A DNA stretch of 5,971 nt from Pedobacter sp. (GCA_004295885.1 SEDG01000333.1:1-5971); one strand, 5' to 3'. Shown: positions 1 to 5,529, counted from the first letter of the stretch. Program-made: numbers and translations. Notes: generated from the sequence alone by a model not told the origin.

Positions 1-10
1 GGCCAATCTT

Positions 11-69
11 CCTAAACCCGATAGTAGCGAACACGTAACGAAGTGAAGTAAAGCGAATAGCGGGACAGG
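11..69. repeat. Dyad-bounded intergenic patch, possible dispersed repeat or terminator
   Basis: This non-coding patch is more GC-rich than its surroundings. It is bounded by CCT-n3-CCCG (11-20) and CGGG-n2-AGG (61-69), which can pair with a small internal loop, leaving an interior of about 40 nt built from short GAAG/GCGA-like words. It lies 52 bp past the stop codon of the ABC1-kinase gene, so on the minus strand it could end that transcript, but no T-run follows the stem. The layout resembles short dispersed intergenic elements I remember from Bacteroidetes genomes. That memory cannot be checked here. I see no gene in positions 1-121. Confidence 0.4.
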
Positions 70-121
70 ACCAAATCCCATTGACCAACCTATTGCTTTT
101 CAAAAAATAATTAACCGTTTA

Positions 122-1432
122 TTAAAAACTTTTAGAAACGTGAGGTTTAAATGTATCTGTTTTCACGGTTGCTTTTAATTCATTTAAAATATTGTACAAG
201 CCAAAATTTGTACGGTTGATGTAGATGAAATGTTTTACACCACGGGCTTGTTTAAACTCTGGCATTTTAGCAATTTTTTCGCCATAGCTGTATAATGCTT
301 CAAAAAATTCGTTCTGGCTAAAATCAAAAGTTGGCGTAATATATGGCTTGGCAAAAAGGCCAATCATTTCCTTATAGGCTTTGTAATAAAACTCAATCTG
401 CGCAGGTGTATCATTTGGCAAAATCATTTCAAGCTTCCTAAAAGCCTTGATGGTTTGTTCTTTATCCTCAAATAAATCTGTAGAAGTTAGAGAGAAAAAT
501 GGTTCATAAAAATCATCTGGCATTTCTTTAATACAACCAAAATCAATGGCGCCCAATTTTTCATCTTCTGTAATTAGAAAGTTTCCTGGGTGTGGGTCTG
601 CGTGTACTTTTCGTAATTCGTGTTGTTGAAAATTATAGAAATCCCACAAAGCCTGGCCAATTTTATTTTTCAGTTCTTGCGATGGATTTGTTTTTAAAAA
701 CTCTTTCAAATGCATTCCTTCAATCCAATCCATGGTAATAATTCTATTGCTAGAAAGTGCTGGATAGTAATTAGGGAAAACAACATTGTCTAAGTTTTTG
801 CAAGCTTCGGCAAATTCGATAGAGCTGCGGACTTCACGTTCGTAATCGGTCTCCTCTAATAAGCGTTCTTCAACTTCTTTTATATAGATGTTCAATTCCT
901 TTTCGCTCATTCCCAACAATCGGAAAGCAAATGGTTTTACCAGTTTTAAATCTGATGAAATGCTATCGCCAACACCTGGATATTGAATTTTGACTGCCAA
1001 TTTTTTGCCATCCAACTCAGCTTCATGAACTTGTCCAATTGAGGCAGCGTGGGTAGATTTGATGTTAAACTTATCGAATATTCTCTCTGGCGTTTTACCA
1101 AAACTCTTGGTAAACGTGCGAACAATTAGCGGCCCAGATAATGGAGGTGCGTTATATTGCGATTGCGTAAATTTATCTACATAAGCTCTTGGCAGGATGT
1201 TTTTATCCATACTGAGCATTTGTGCAATCTTTAATGCAGAACCCTTAAGTTCGCTTAAAGAGTTGTAGATATCTGACGCGTTATCTTCATTTAATTGATC
1301 GCGACTAAGCTCTGGATTGAAGATTTTTTTTGAATAATGTTTAATGTAATTTCCGCCAATCTGAAAACCTGTTTTAACAAATTTTGCAGACCGCTCTACC
1401 TTGGTGGTAGGCATAGTTTCCTGTGTTTTCAT
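122..1432 (-). CDS. ABC1/AarF/UbiB-family atypical kinase-like protein
   Basis: This 436-residue protein belongs to the ABC1 (AarF/UbiB/COQ8) atypical kinase family, whose better-known members support isoprenoid-quinone metabolism. Visible motifs are KIAQ at residues 68-71 (the KxGQ position, with Gly replaced by Ala); the Ala-rich loop AASIGQVHEAEL at 129-140, which replaces the P-loop; the ATP-site Lys148 in AVKIQYPG; the catalytic-loop HADPHPGN at 277-284; and IDFG at 296-299 with metal-binding Asp297. All catalytic residues are present and the length is normal for compact bacterial members. I see no C-terminal membrane helices like those of E. coli UbiB. The ATG lies 5 bp after the stop of the upstream TetR-like gene, so the two are almost certainly co-transcribed. 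The substrate is unknown. A role in menaquinone or lipid metabolism is an inference from the family only. Confidence 0.93.
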   Translation of the reverse strand: MKTQETMPTTKVERSAKFVKTGFQIGGNYIKHYSKKIFNPELSRDQLNEDNASDIYNSLSELKGSALKIAQMLSMDKNILPRAYVDKFTQSQYNAPPLSGPLIVRTFTKSFGKTPERIFDKFNIKSTHAASIGQVHEAELDGKKLAVKIQYPGVGDSISSDLKLVKPFAFRLLGMSEKELNIYIKEVEERLLEETDYEREVRSSIEFAEACKNLDNVVFPNYYPALSSNRIITMDWIEGMHLKEFLKTNPSQELKNKIGQALWDFYNFQQHELRKVHADPHPGNFLITEDEKLGAIDFGCIKEMPDDFYEPFFSLTSTDLFEDKEQTIKAFRKLEMILPNDTPAQIEFYYKAYKEMIGLFAKPYITPTFDFSQNEFFEALYSYGEKIAKMPEFKQARGVKHFIYINRTNFGLYNILNELKATVKTDTFKPHVSKSF

Positions 1433-1437
1433 CCAGC

Positions 1438-2091
1438 TTAAAATCCCATCTTTTCTTTCAGCTTTCCGTTTTGCGAAAGAAATTTTCCGTATTCGAAAAG
1501 GTTGTCTATTGGAGAACGTTGAAATAAATCGAATGTAACTTGAATTCCTCTTTCAATGGCTTCATCGGTTTTTTCAAATCCATTGCTGTCATCATTAACC
1601 CAAAAGTTTAGGATGAATGCATATTGAACCCAGAGTGCATCTTTATAACGTTTGCTAAAGAATTTGCGTTCGGCTAGTTCGCCACTTTCCAAACCTTCGT
1701 TAATAATTTGCTCTGCGAAGTTTTCGAAAATCGGCTTAGCTCCAGATAAAACTTCAGGAGTTGATAACCTGATGCCGTGTTTTTTTAGACTATAAATTAC
1801 AAAGCTTCTTTGGTTTTTAAGTAACTCGACATAGCTGTAAAAGAAGGATAACATTTTTTCTCTCGAAGAATATTGTTCCCAAAGCTCCTGTTTCTGAATC
1901 TCATCGATGGTTTCTACAGTGAGCTCAAACCAAATGTTCTTTTCAATGCTTTCAAACGAAGCATAAAAGGCATAAAAATCAGCCTCGGTAATTTTTAATT
2001 TCTTAACAAAACTGTAAACTGATTTAGGTTGCTCGTTGTGTGTTAAAACATAATCGACATAACCTTTTTTGATTTGCTCGCGAGTTGCCAT
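1438..2091 (-). CDS. TetR-family transcriptional regulator
   Basis: This 217-residue, mostly helical protein has a TetR-like N-terminal helix-turn-helix. The first 55 residues run from IKKGYVDYVL through SVYSFVKKLKITEADFYAFY to SFESIEKNIW, matching the TetR pattern of helix, turn and a recognition helix ending in an aromatic-x-x-Phe/Tyr motif before a helix 4 with a SxExI-type start. The rest is a ligand-binding or dimerisation domain without a recognisable ligand signature. The ATG at 2091 is chosen over an in-frame GTG at 2142: the GTG overlaps the edge of a TAnnTTTG promoter box and would probably lie at or upstream of the transcription start, while the ATG follows an A-rich stretch typical of Bacteroidetes initiation regions. 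It is the first gene of a two-gene unit with the ABC1 kinase-like gene and may control that unit. The HTH is divergent, so the family call is good but not certain. Confidence 0.82.
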   Translation of the reverse strand: MATREQIKKGYVDYVLTHNEQPKSVYSFVKKLKITEADFYAFYASFESIEKNIWFELTVETIDEIQKQELWEQYSSREKMLSFFYSYVELLKNQRSFVIYSLKKHGIRLSTPEVLSGAKPIFENFAEQIINEGLESGELAERKFFSKRYKDALWVQYAFILNFWVNDDSNGFEKTDEAIERGIQVTFDLFQRSPIDNLFEYGKFLSQNGKLKEKMGF

Positions 2092-2143
2092 TTTCTTTTT
2101 ATTTAAAAACGTGAAAAATGTTGTTTTGGTTTCCGAAACCACT

Positions 2144-2177
2144 CAAAATTAAGACTTTATTTATCACAATTTTGCAA
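2144..2177 (-). promoter_or_regulatory. Candidate Bacteroidetes promoter for the TetR/ABC1-kinase unit
   Basis: On the minus strand TAATTTTG (2151-2144) is an exact match to the TAnnTTTG -7 box. A TTG at 2177-2175 lies 23 nt upstream, at the far end of the accepted 17-23 nt spacing. Transcription would start near 2139, giving an untranslated leader of about 48 nt before the ATG at 2091. Confidence 0.5.
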
Positions 2178-2211
2178 TAAAATCGAGATAGAATTATTCT
2201 AATTTAAGCCG

Positions 2212-3168
2212 TCAAATTTCCCCAATTCGTTTATTCAAATAATTCTTAAATCTACTATGTTTAGCTTCTCCCACTACTTGTTTGCCATAAATTCCGGTAG
2301 GACCAGAAAGTAAATAAGAAATGGTGCAGGCAATGGCAACGTACACGCCACATTCGCTGCCAAATAATTCCATCGCCATGAGTGTACAGGCTAAAGGAGT
2401 GTTGGTTGCACCAGCAAAAACGGCAACAAAGCCCATTCCAGCTAAAAGCCCAACTGGTAGAGGCAAAAATAAAGACAAAGCACTGCCTAAGGTTGCGCCA
2501 ATAAAAAATAATGGTGTTACTTCGCCTCCCTTAAAACCAGCAGCTAAAGTGAGTATGGTTAATGCCATTTTAATGGCAAAAGAATAAGTTGGCAATTGCT
2601 GAAAGACTTCCATTCCGAAAATTGCACCAGCCAAGGGTGTTCCGAAAACAGAGCCAAAACCAGCGGCAATTGCGGCAATAATTAAAATCTTTCTCTCATC
2701 AGGAGTGAGCTTAAACGGTTTGCTAAGCTGGTCGGCAATTGCACCCGCCATTTGTAAAGCAGTACCTTCTCTACCTGCAGAACCACCAAATAAATGTGTA
2801 GCCATTGTGCCTAAGTACACAAATGGCATCATTTTAAAAGGAATAGTTTGTTTAGGTTCGTGAATGGTATCGATCAACAAATTGTTGCCTGCTTCAACAT
2901 CTTTGCCCCAATAATAATAGATTAAGCCAATAAGCAAACCTGCAATTGGTAAAAAGCCAATTATCCATAAATGATTTTCGCGGAAATTGGTAACCCATTC
3001 TAAAGATTGCAAAAATCCGGCAGATGCTGTACCAATTAAACCGCCTACAATTAAACTGATAAACAACCATTTTAAGATGTATGGAACAGCAGGATATTTC
3101 CTGAAAAAAACTAGAATATTAAGATTGATTTTTTTGCTGACTGATTTTTCTTTTTGTAATGACATCAT
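2212..3168 (-). CDS. CLC-type fluoride/proton antiporter, apparently internally shortened
   Basis: This 318-residue membrane protein is from the CLC family, in the branch (sycA-like/CLC-F) that exports fluoride in exchange for protons. Typical members have about 400-430 residues. Visible motifs: GNNLLID at 94-100 where chloride-type CLCs have GSGIP; GREGT at 132-136 with the gating Glu134; GFGSVFGTPLAGAIFGMEVF at 170-189; GGEVTPLFFIGATLG at 214-228 (the GxFxP position); FAGATNTPLACT at 251-262; and SGPTGIYGKQ at 288-297 with the likely anion-site Tyr294. Residue 189 runs straight into QQLPTYSFAIKMALT, which in relatives begins helix M, so helices of roughly the I-L region (about 100 residues) appear to be missing without loss of frame. 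A fluoride riboswitch in the leader supports the substrate call. An AGGAG sequence lies 1 nt before the first ATG and 4 nt before a second one (3165), which may be the real start. Function after the deletion is doubtful. Confidence 0.9.
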   Translation of the reverse strand: MMSLQKEKSVSKKINLNILVFFRKYPAVPYILKWLFISLIVGGLIGTASAGFLQSLEWVTNFRENHLWIIGFLPIAGLLIGLIYYYWGKDVEAGNNLLIDTIHEPKQTIPFKMMPFVYLGTMATHLFGGSAGREGTALQMAGAIADQLSKPFKLTPDERKILIIAAIAAGFGSVFGTPLAGAIFGMEVFQQLPTYSFAIKMALTILTLAAGFKGGEVTPLFFIGATLGSALSLFLPLPVGLLAGMGFVAVFAGATNTPLACTLMAMELFGSECGVYVAIACTISYLLSGPTGIYGKQVVGEAKHSRFKNYLNKRIGEI

Positions 3169-3171
3169 TCT

Positions 3172-3203
3172 CCTGATTAAATGTTTTTACATTCATAACC
3201 AGG
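3172..3203 (-). promoter_or_regulatory. Riboswitch expression platform: hairpin hiding the ribosome binding site
   Basis: On the transcript CCUGGUU (3203-3197) can pair over seven positions, one of them G-U, with AAUCAGG (3178-3172), which contains the first bases of the AGGAG ribosome binding site (3174-3170). The enclosed bases extend the stem as GAAUGU (3194-3189) with ACAUUU (3184-3179) around an AAAA loop, leaving only a 2-nt bulge. C3203 and C3202 are also needed for the aptamer pseudoknot, so the two structures exclude each other. Ligand binding would therefore free the ribosome binding site. No T-run follows, so translational control is more likely than termination. Confidence 0.62.
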
Positions 3204-3250
3204 CGTCATCAGCTTTTTAGGGCGGTTCAAATAGGAAGACACCATTTCCT
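3201..3250 (-). promoter_or_regulatory. Fluoride riboswitch (crcB motif) aptamer
   Basis: The minus strand matches the crcB-motif fluoride aptamer. P1 is AGGAA (3250-3246) with UUCCU (3237-3233), enclosing the AUGGUGUC loop (3245-3238). The conserved AACCGC (3227-3222) and GCUGAUGACGCCU (3213-3201) follow in order. The loop bases GGUGUC (3243-3238) pair with GACGCC (3207-3202) as a 6-bp pseudoknot with one G-U. P2 is short: only G3223-C3212 and C3222-G3213, plus C3225-G3210 across a C/U mismatch, around an 8-nt loop. This class binds fluoride with magnesium ions and turns on fluoride exporters, which fits the CLC gene starting 32 nt downstream. Confidence 0.9.
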
Positions 3251-3255
3251 TAAGA

Positions 3256-3286
3256 CAAACTTAATATTAAATTATTATTGGACAAA
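3256..3286 (-). promoter_or_regulatory. Promoter of the fluoride riboswitch-CLC transcript
   Basis: On the minus strand TTTG (3286-3283), a 19-nt spacer and TAAGTTTG (3263-3256) form a full match to the Bacteroidetes consensus. Transcription should begin about six bases downstream, near 3250, which is the first paired base of riboswitch stem P1. This is the best promoter in the window. Confidence 0.8.
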
Positions 3287-3295
3287 ATTTTATGA

Positions 3296-3344
3296 TAGTC
3301 ATCCGATGAATATGGTCCTATTGTAAATAATCATCAGATGACTA
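3296..3344. promoter_or_regulatory. Two TCATCnGATGA palindromes forming a larger inverted repeat
   Basis: Positions 3299-3309 and 3331-3341 are both TCATC-n-GATGA palindromes, with centres 32 bp apart, about three helical turns. With flanks, TAGTCATCCGATGA (3296-3309) and TCATCAGATGACTA (3331-3344) are inverted copies with one mismatch around a 21-nt loop. The block lies 4 bp after the hutU stop and ends 9 bp upstream of the CLC promoter's -33 box. It could be a double operator for a dimeric regulator (the dyad style resembles GntR-type sites, an inference) or a long-loop terminator of hutU, although no T-run follows it. Confidence 0.55.
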
Positions 3345-3348
3345 ATTT

Positions 3349-5016
3349 CTACTTCAAACCCAATCTATGTTTTCTCAAGGTATCTTTTGCAATGTCGTAA
3401 CCTGCATCTGCATGGCGGATTACTCCCATTGCAGGGTCATTATGCAATACACGTTTAATGCGAATAGCTGCGTCTTCAGTTCCATCTGCAACGATAACCA
3501 TACCAGCATGAATAGAATAACCAATGCCAACACCACCCCCATGATGTAAGGAAACCCAACTTGCACCACCAGCAGTATTAATCAGCGCATTTAAAATTGG
3601 CCAATCTGCTACTGCATCAGAACCGTCTAGCATCGCTTCGGTTTCACGATGAGGAGAAGCTACAGAACCAGTATCTAAATGGTCGCGACCAATTACAATT
3701 GGTGCTTTCACTTTACCATCAGCTACTAATTTGTTAAATGCTAACCCGGCTTTTTCTCTTTCGCCTTGACCAAGCCAGCAAATTCGGGCTGGTAAACCCT
3801 GAAAAGCAATGCGTTCTTGTGCCATGGTAATCCACTGAAGTAAACTTTCATTTTCTGGAAATAGTTCCAAAATCAACTTGTCAGTTTCGTAAATATCTTG
3901 GGGGTCGCCACTTAAGGCTGCCCATCTAAAAGGACCTTTTCCTTCACAAAACAAAGGACGAATGTAAGCAGGTACAAAGCCGGGAAAATCGAAAGCGTTT
4001 TTAACGCCTGCTTCTAAAGCCCTACCTCGTAAGTTATTGCCATAATCAAAAGTAATGGCACCTCGCTTTTGCAACTCCAACATTTGCTGAACGTGTTTCG
4101 CCATTGTGGCATAAGAATGTTTTGTATATTCTTCAGGGTTTTCTGTTCGCAATGCATTTGCTTCAGCAACGCTTAATCCCTCTGGAAAGTACCCAATCAA
4201 CGGGTCATGGGCAGAAGTTTGGTCGGTTAATGTATCTGGAACAATATTTCTATCAATTAACCGCTGTAAAAGCTCAACTGCGTTGCAAACTACACCAATT
4301 GAAATCGCCTTATTTTCTTTTTTGTATTGTAGGGCTTTGTCGATTGCTTCATCAATATCGTAAGCAATTTCATCGATATATCTGGTTTCTAAGCGCTTTT
4401 TGATACGCCACTCCTCTACATCCGCCGCTAGGCAAACTCCTTGGTTCATGGTAATGGCCAAAGGTTGTGCGCCACCCATTCCGCCTAAACCAGCAGTAAC
4501 ATTTAATGTCCCTTTTAAATTGCTTTGAAAATGCTTTTTGGCCAGTGCCGAATAGGTTTCATAAGTTCCTTGCACAATTCCTTGCGAGCCGATGTAAATC
4601 CAAGAACCAGCGGTCATTTGGCCATACATCATCAATCCTTTATCTTCCAACTCATCAAAATGTTGTTGTGTTGCCCATTTTGGAACCAATTGAGAATTAG
4701 AAATTAAAACCCTTGGTGCATCTTTATGTGTAGGTAAAACACCTACTGGTTTACCCGATTGGATTAATAAAGTCTCGTTATCTTCTAAATTTTTTAAAGC
4801 TTTTATGATTAGTTCTAACGCTTCTTTGTTACGAGCAGCTTTGCCTCTTCCGCCATAAACAATTAAATCTTCTGGGCGTTCAGCGACATCTGGGTCTAAG
4901 TTGTTTAACAGCATTCTTAATGCGGCTTCTTGTACCCAACCTTTACAGGTTAATGTACTTCCCGTTGGTGTGTTCTTAATTTTTAGGTTTAAACCTTCGT
5001 TTATATTTGTGGTCAT
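3349..5016 (-). CDS. hutU: Urocanate hydratase
   Basis: Urocanate hydratase (EC 4.2.1.49) performs the second step of histidine breakdown, converting trans-urocanate to 4-imidazolone-5-propionate with a tightly bound NAD+ that acts as an electrophile. The 555-residue length is standard for the family. Visible signatures are YGGRGKAARN at 54-63, QSGKPVGV at 86-93, the NAD-binding GLGGMGGAQPLA at 176-187, DYGNNLRG at 324-331, the active-site region RICWLGQGER at 411-420 with the family's catalytic Cys at 413, SPHRETE at 454-460 and LHHGGGVGIGYS at 490-501. The protein is cytosolic. The ATG at 5016 gives the usual N-terminus and has no clear Shine-Dalgarno site. No other hut gene is next to it: the downstream gene has its own promoter and the upstream gene is divergent, so it is probably transcribed alone here. 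Nothing in the sequence looks damaged. Confidence 0.98.
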   Translation of the reverse strand: MTTNINEGLNLKIKNTPTGSTLTCKGWVQEAALRMLLNNLDPDVAERPEDLIVYGGRGKAARNKEALELIIKALKNLEDNETLLIQSGKPVGVLPTHKDAPRVLISNSQLVPKWATQQHFDELEDKGLMMYGQMTAGSWIYIGSQGIVQGTYETYSALAKKHFQSNLKGTLNVTAGLGGMGGAQPLAITMNQGVCLAADVEEWRIKKRLETRYIDEIAYDIDEAIDKALQYKKENKAISIGVVCNAVELLQRLIDRNIVPDTLTDQTSAHDPLIGYFPEGLSVAEANALRTENPEEYTKHSYATMAKHVQQMLELQKRGAITFDYGNNLRGRALEAGVKNAFDFPGFVPAYIRPLFCEGKGPFRWAALSGDPQDIYETDKLILELFPENESLLQWITMAQERIAFQGLPARICWLGQGEREKAGLAFNKLVADGKVKAPIVIGRDHLDTGSVASPHRETEAMLDGSDAVADWPILNALINTAGGASWVSLHHGGGVGIGYSIHAGMVIVADGTEDAAIRIKRVLHNDPAMGVIRHADAGYDIAKDTLRKHRLGLK

Positions 5017-5036
5017 ATCAAGGCAATGTTACAAGC

Positions 5037-5044
5037 CAAATGTA
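5037..5044 (-). promoter_or_regulatory. Candidate -7 box for hutU
   Basis: TACATTTG on the minus strand is an exact TAnnTTTG match 20 bp before the hutU ATG, predicting a leader of about 15 nt. I find no TTG at 17-23 nt upstream, so the promoter may need an activator, or the match may be chance. Confidence 0.45.
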
Positions 5045-5064
5045 GAAAATTATTGTTATTTGTT

Positions 5065-5072
5065 TAGGTTTG
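5065..5072 (+). promoter_or_regulatory. Candidate -7 box for the small exported-protein gene
   Basis: TAGGTTTG is an exact TAnnTTTG match 9 bp before the TTG start at 5082. Transcription would begin within a few bases of that codon, making the mRNA almost leaderless. No -33 TTG is seen at the right distance. It faces away from the hutU -7 box 20 bp to its left, so the two genes share a 65-bp divergent promoter region. Confidence 0.4.
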
Positions 5073-5081
5073 CCACAGAAA

Positions 5082-5417
5082 TTGAAAAAGAGACGTTTAC
5101 ATATTCAACGAATTTTAACCTTGGTTATGCTTTGGGTTTTTTCCCTTGCCATCACACCTTGGAGCGCTTTGCATCATCATGCAGAAGCCGCTGCTAATTC
5201 AATCGAAAAAAATTGCACACATAAGGTTCACGTTAAAACAAATGCTGACACATGTCTAATTTGTAAGGCTCATTTCGAGAAAAATTATACACTTTCAAGC
5301 GCAAATTTTATCACTTATTTAAACAGTAAGTTGATGTCTAAGAATTTGCCAATTGTAACCAGTTCATACACCGAACTGATTTCTACTTCCTTAAGAGGCC
5401 CTCCAGTTTTTTCATAA
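5082..5417 (+). CDS. Small exported Cys/His-rich protein, function unknown
   Basis: I do not recognise a named family. The predicted 111-residue protein starts with a basic stretch (KKRRLHIQR, residues 2-10) followed by a hydrophobic segment (ILTLVMLWVFSLA, 11-23), so it is probably exported or anchored in the inner membrane. The following region has HHH at 31-33, then CTHKVH (45-50) and CLICKAHF (58-65), a spacing of Cys and His that could bind a metal ion. It ends in a serine/threonine-rich stretch and SLRGPPVFS. No ATG exists before the hydrophobic segment; the TTG at 5082 gives an N-terminus beginning MKKRR and is preferred over a TTG at 5070 that lies inside the promoter box, and over the ATG at 5127, which would remove the charged signal region. 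It precedes a TonB-dependent receptor on the same strand, suggesting a shared role in uptake, perhaps of a metal. Confidence 0.72.
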   Translation: MKKRRLHIQRILTLVMLWVFSLAITPWSALHHHAEAAANSIEKNCTHKVHVKTNADTCLICKAHFEKNYTLSSANFITYLNSKLMSKNLPIVTSSYTELISTSLRGPPVFS

Positions 5418-5430
5418 TATCTCTTCTATT

Positions 5431-5474
5431 ACTTTGACAAACTTGTCGACAACTGCTATATAGTTTGTCAAAGT
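5431..5474. repeat. 44-bp inverted repeat, unit 1
   Basis: Perfect 13-bp arms ACTTTGACAAACT (5431-5443) and AGTTTGTCAAAGT (5462-5474) flank an 18-nt spacer that holds most of a TTGTCGACAA palindrome (5443-5452). Each arm contains a near-palindromic TTTGWCAAA core. The unit begins 13 bp after the stop of the small exported-protein gene. The left TTTG and the TATAGTTTG at 5459-5467 sit roughly where -33 and -7 boxes would be. Confidence 0.9.
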
Positions 5475-5485
5475 TTATCAATAGA

Positions 5486-5529
5486 ACTTTGACAAAATAA
5501 AAGCTAATTGCATAAAATTTTGTCAAAGT
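5486..5529. repeat. 44-bp inverted repeat, unit 2
   Basis: Perfect 13-bp arms ACTTTGACAAAAT (5486-5498) and ATTTTGTCAAAGT (5517-5529) flank a spacer of 18 nt, the same length as in unit 1 but with unrelated sequence. The unit lies 11 bp after unit 1. The arms differ from those of unit 1 at the inner end in a compensated way (ACT/AGT against AAT/ATT), so pairing or dyad symmetry is kept. Confidence 0.9.
5488..5522 (+). promoter_or_regulatory. Candidate promoter of the TonB-dependent receptor within repeat unit 2
   Basis: TTTG (5488-5491), a 21-nt spacer and TAAAATTTTG (5513-5522) resemble the Bacteroidetes promoter, except that four bases rather than two separate TA from TTTG. Transcription would start near 5529, about 80 nt before the receptor ATG. 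If real, the repeat arms coincide with both promoter boxes, so a protein bound to them would block or position RNA polymerase. Confidence 0.35.

Noticed and set aside
2092..2142. 17-residue N-terminal extension of the TetR-like protein from a GTG at 2142
   Set aside because: The GTG lies at the predicted transcription start, next to the TAATTTTG box, and the extension adds nothing matching the TetR fold; the ATG at 2091 is the better start.
2321..3220. Plus-strand open frames opposite the CLC gene (2321-2587 and 2987-3220)
   Set aside because: They lie antisense to a well-supported membrane protein gene, have no recognisable domains, and the second one crosses the riboswitch. They are shadows of the real gene.
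3367..4707. Plus-strand open frames opposite hutU (3367-3549, 4104-4403, 4506-4700, 4525-4707)
   Set aside because: All are antisense to strongly conserved hutU sequence and their products look like reverse-frame noise.
4901..5197. 98-codon plus-strand frame overlapping the hutU start and the small exported-protein gene
   Set aside because: It spans the divergent promoter region and uses a different frame from the small gene, whose signal segment and Cys/His motifs make better sense.
5489..5518. Sigma70-like TTGACA-N18-TAAAAT promoter in repeat unit 2
   Set aside because: The match to the E. coli consensus is good, but Bacteroidetes primary sigma factors use a different consensus, and TTGACA is part of the repeated arm. 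It is not called as a separate promoter.
5431..5529. CRISPR-like array because of repeats with equal spacers
   Set aside because: The copies alternate in orientation, are only 13 bp long with 11-18 nt gaps, and no cas gene is present.
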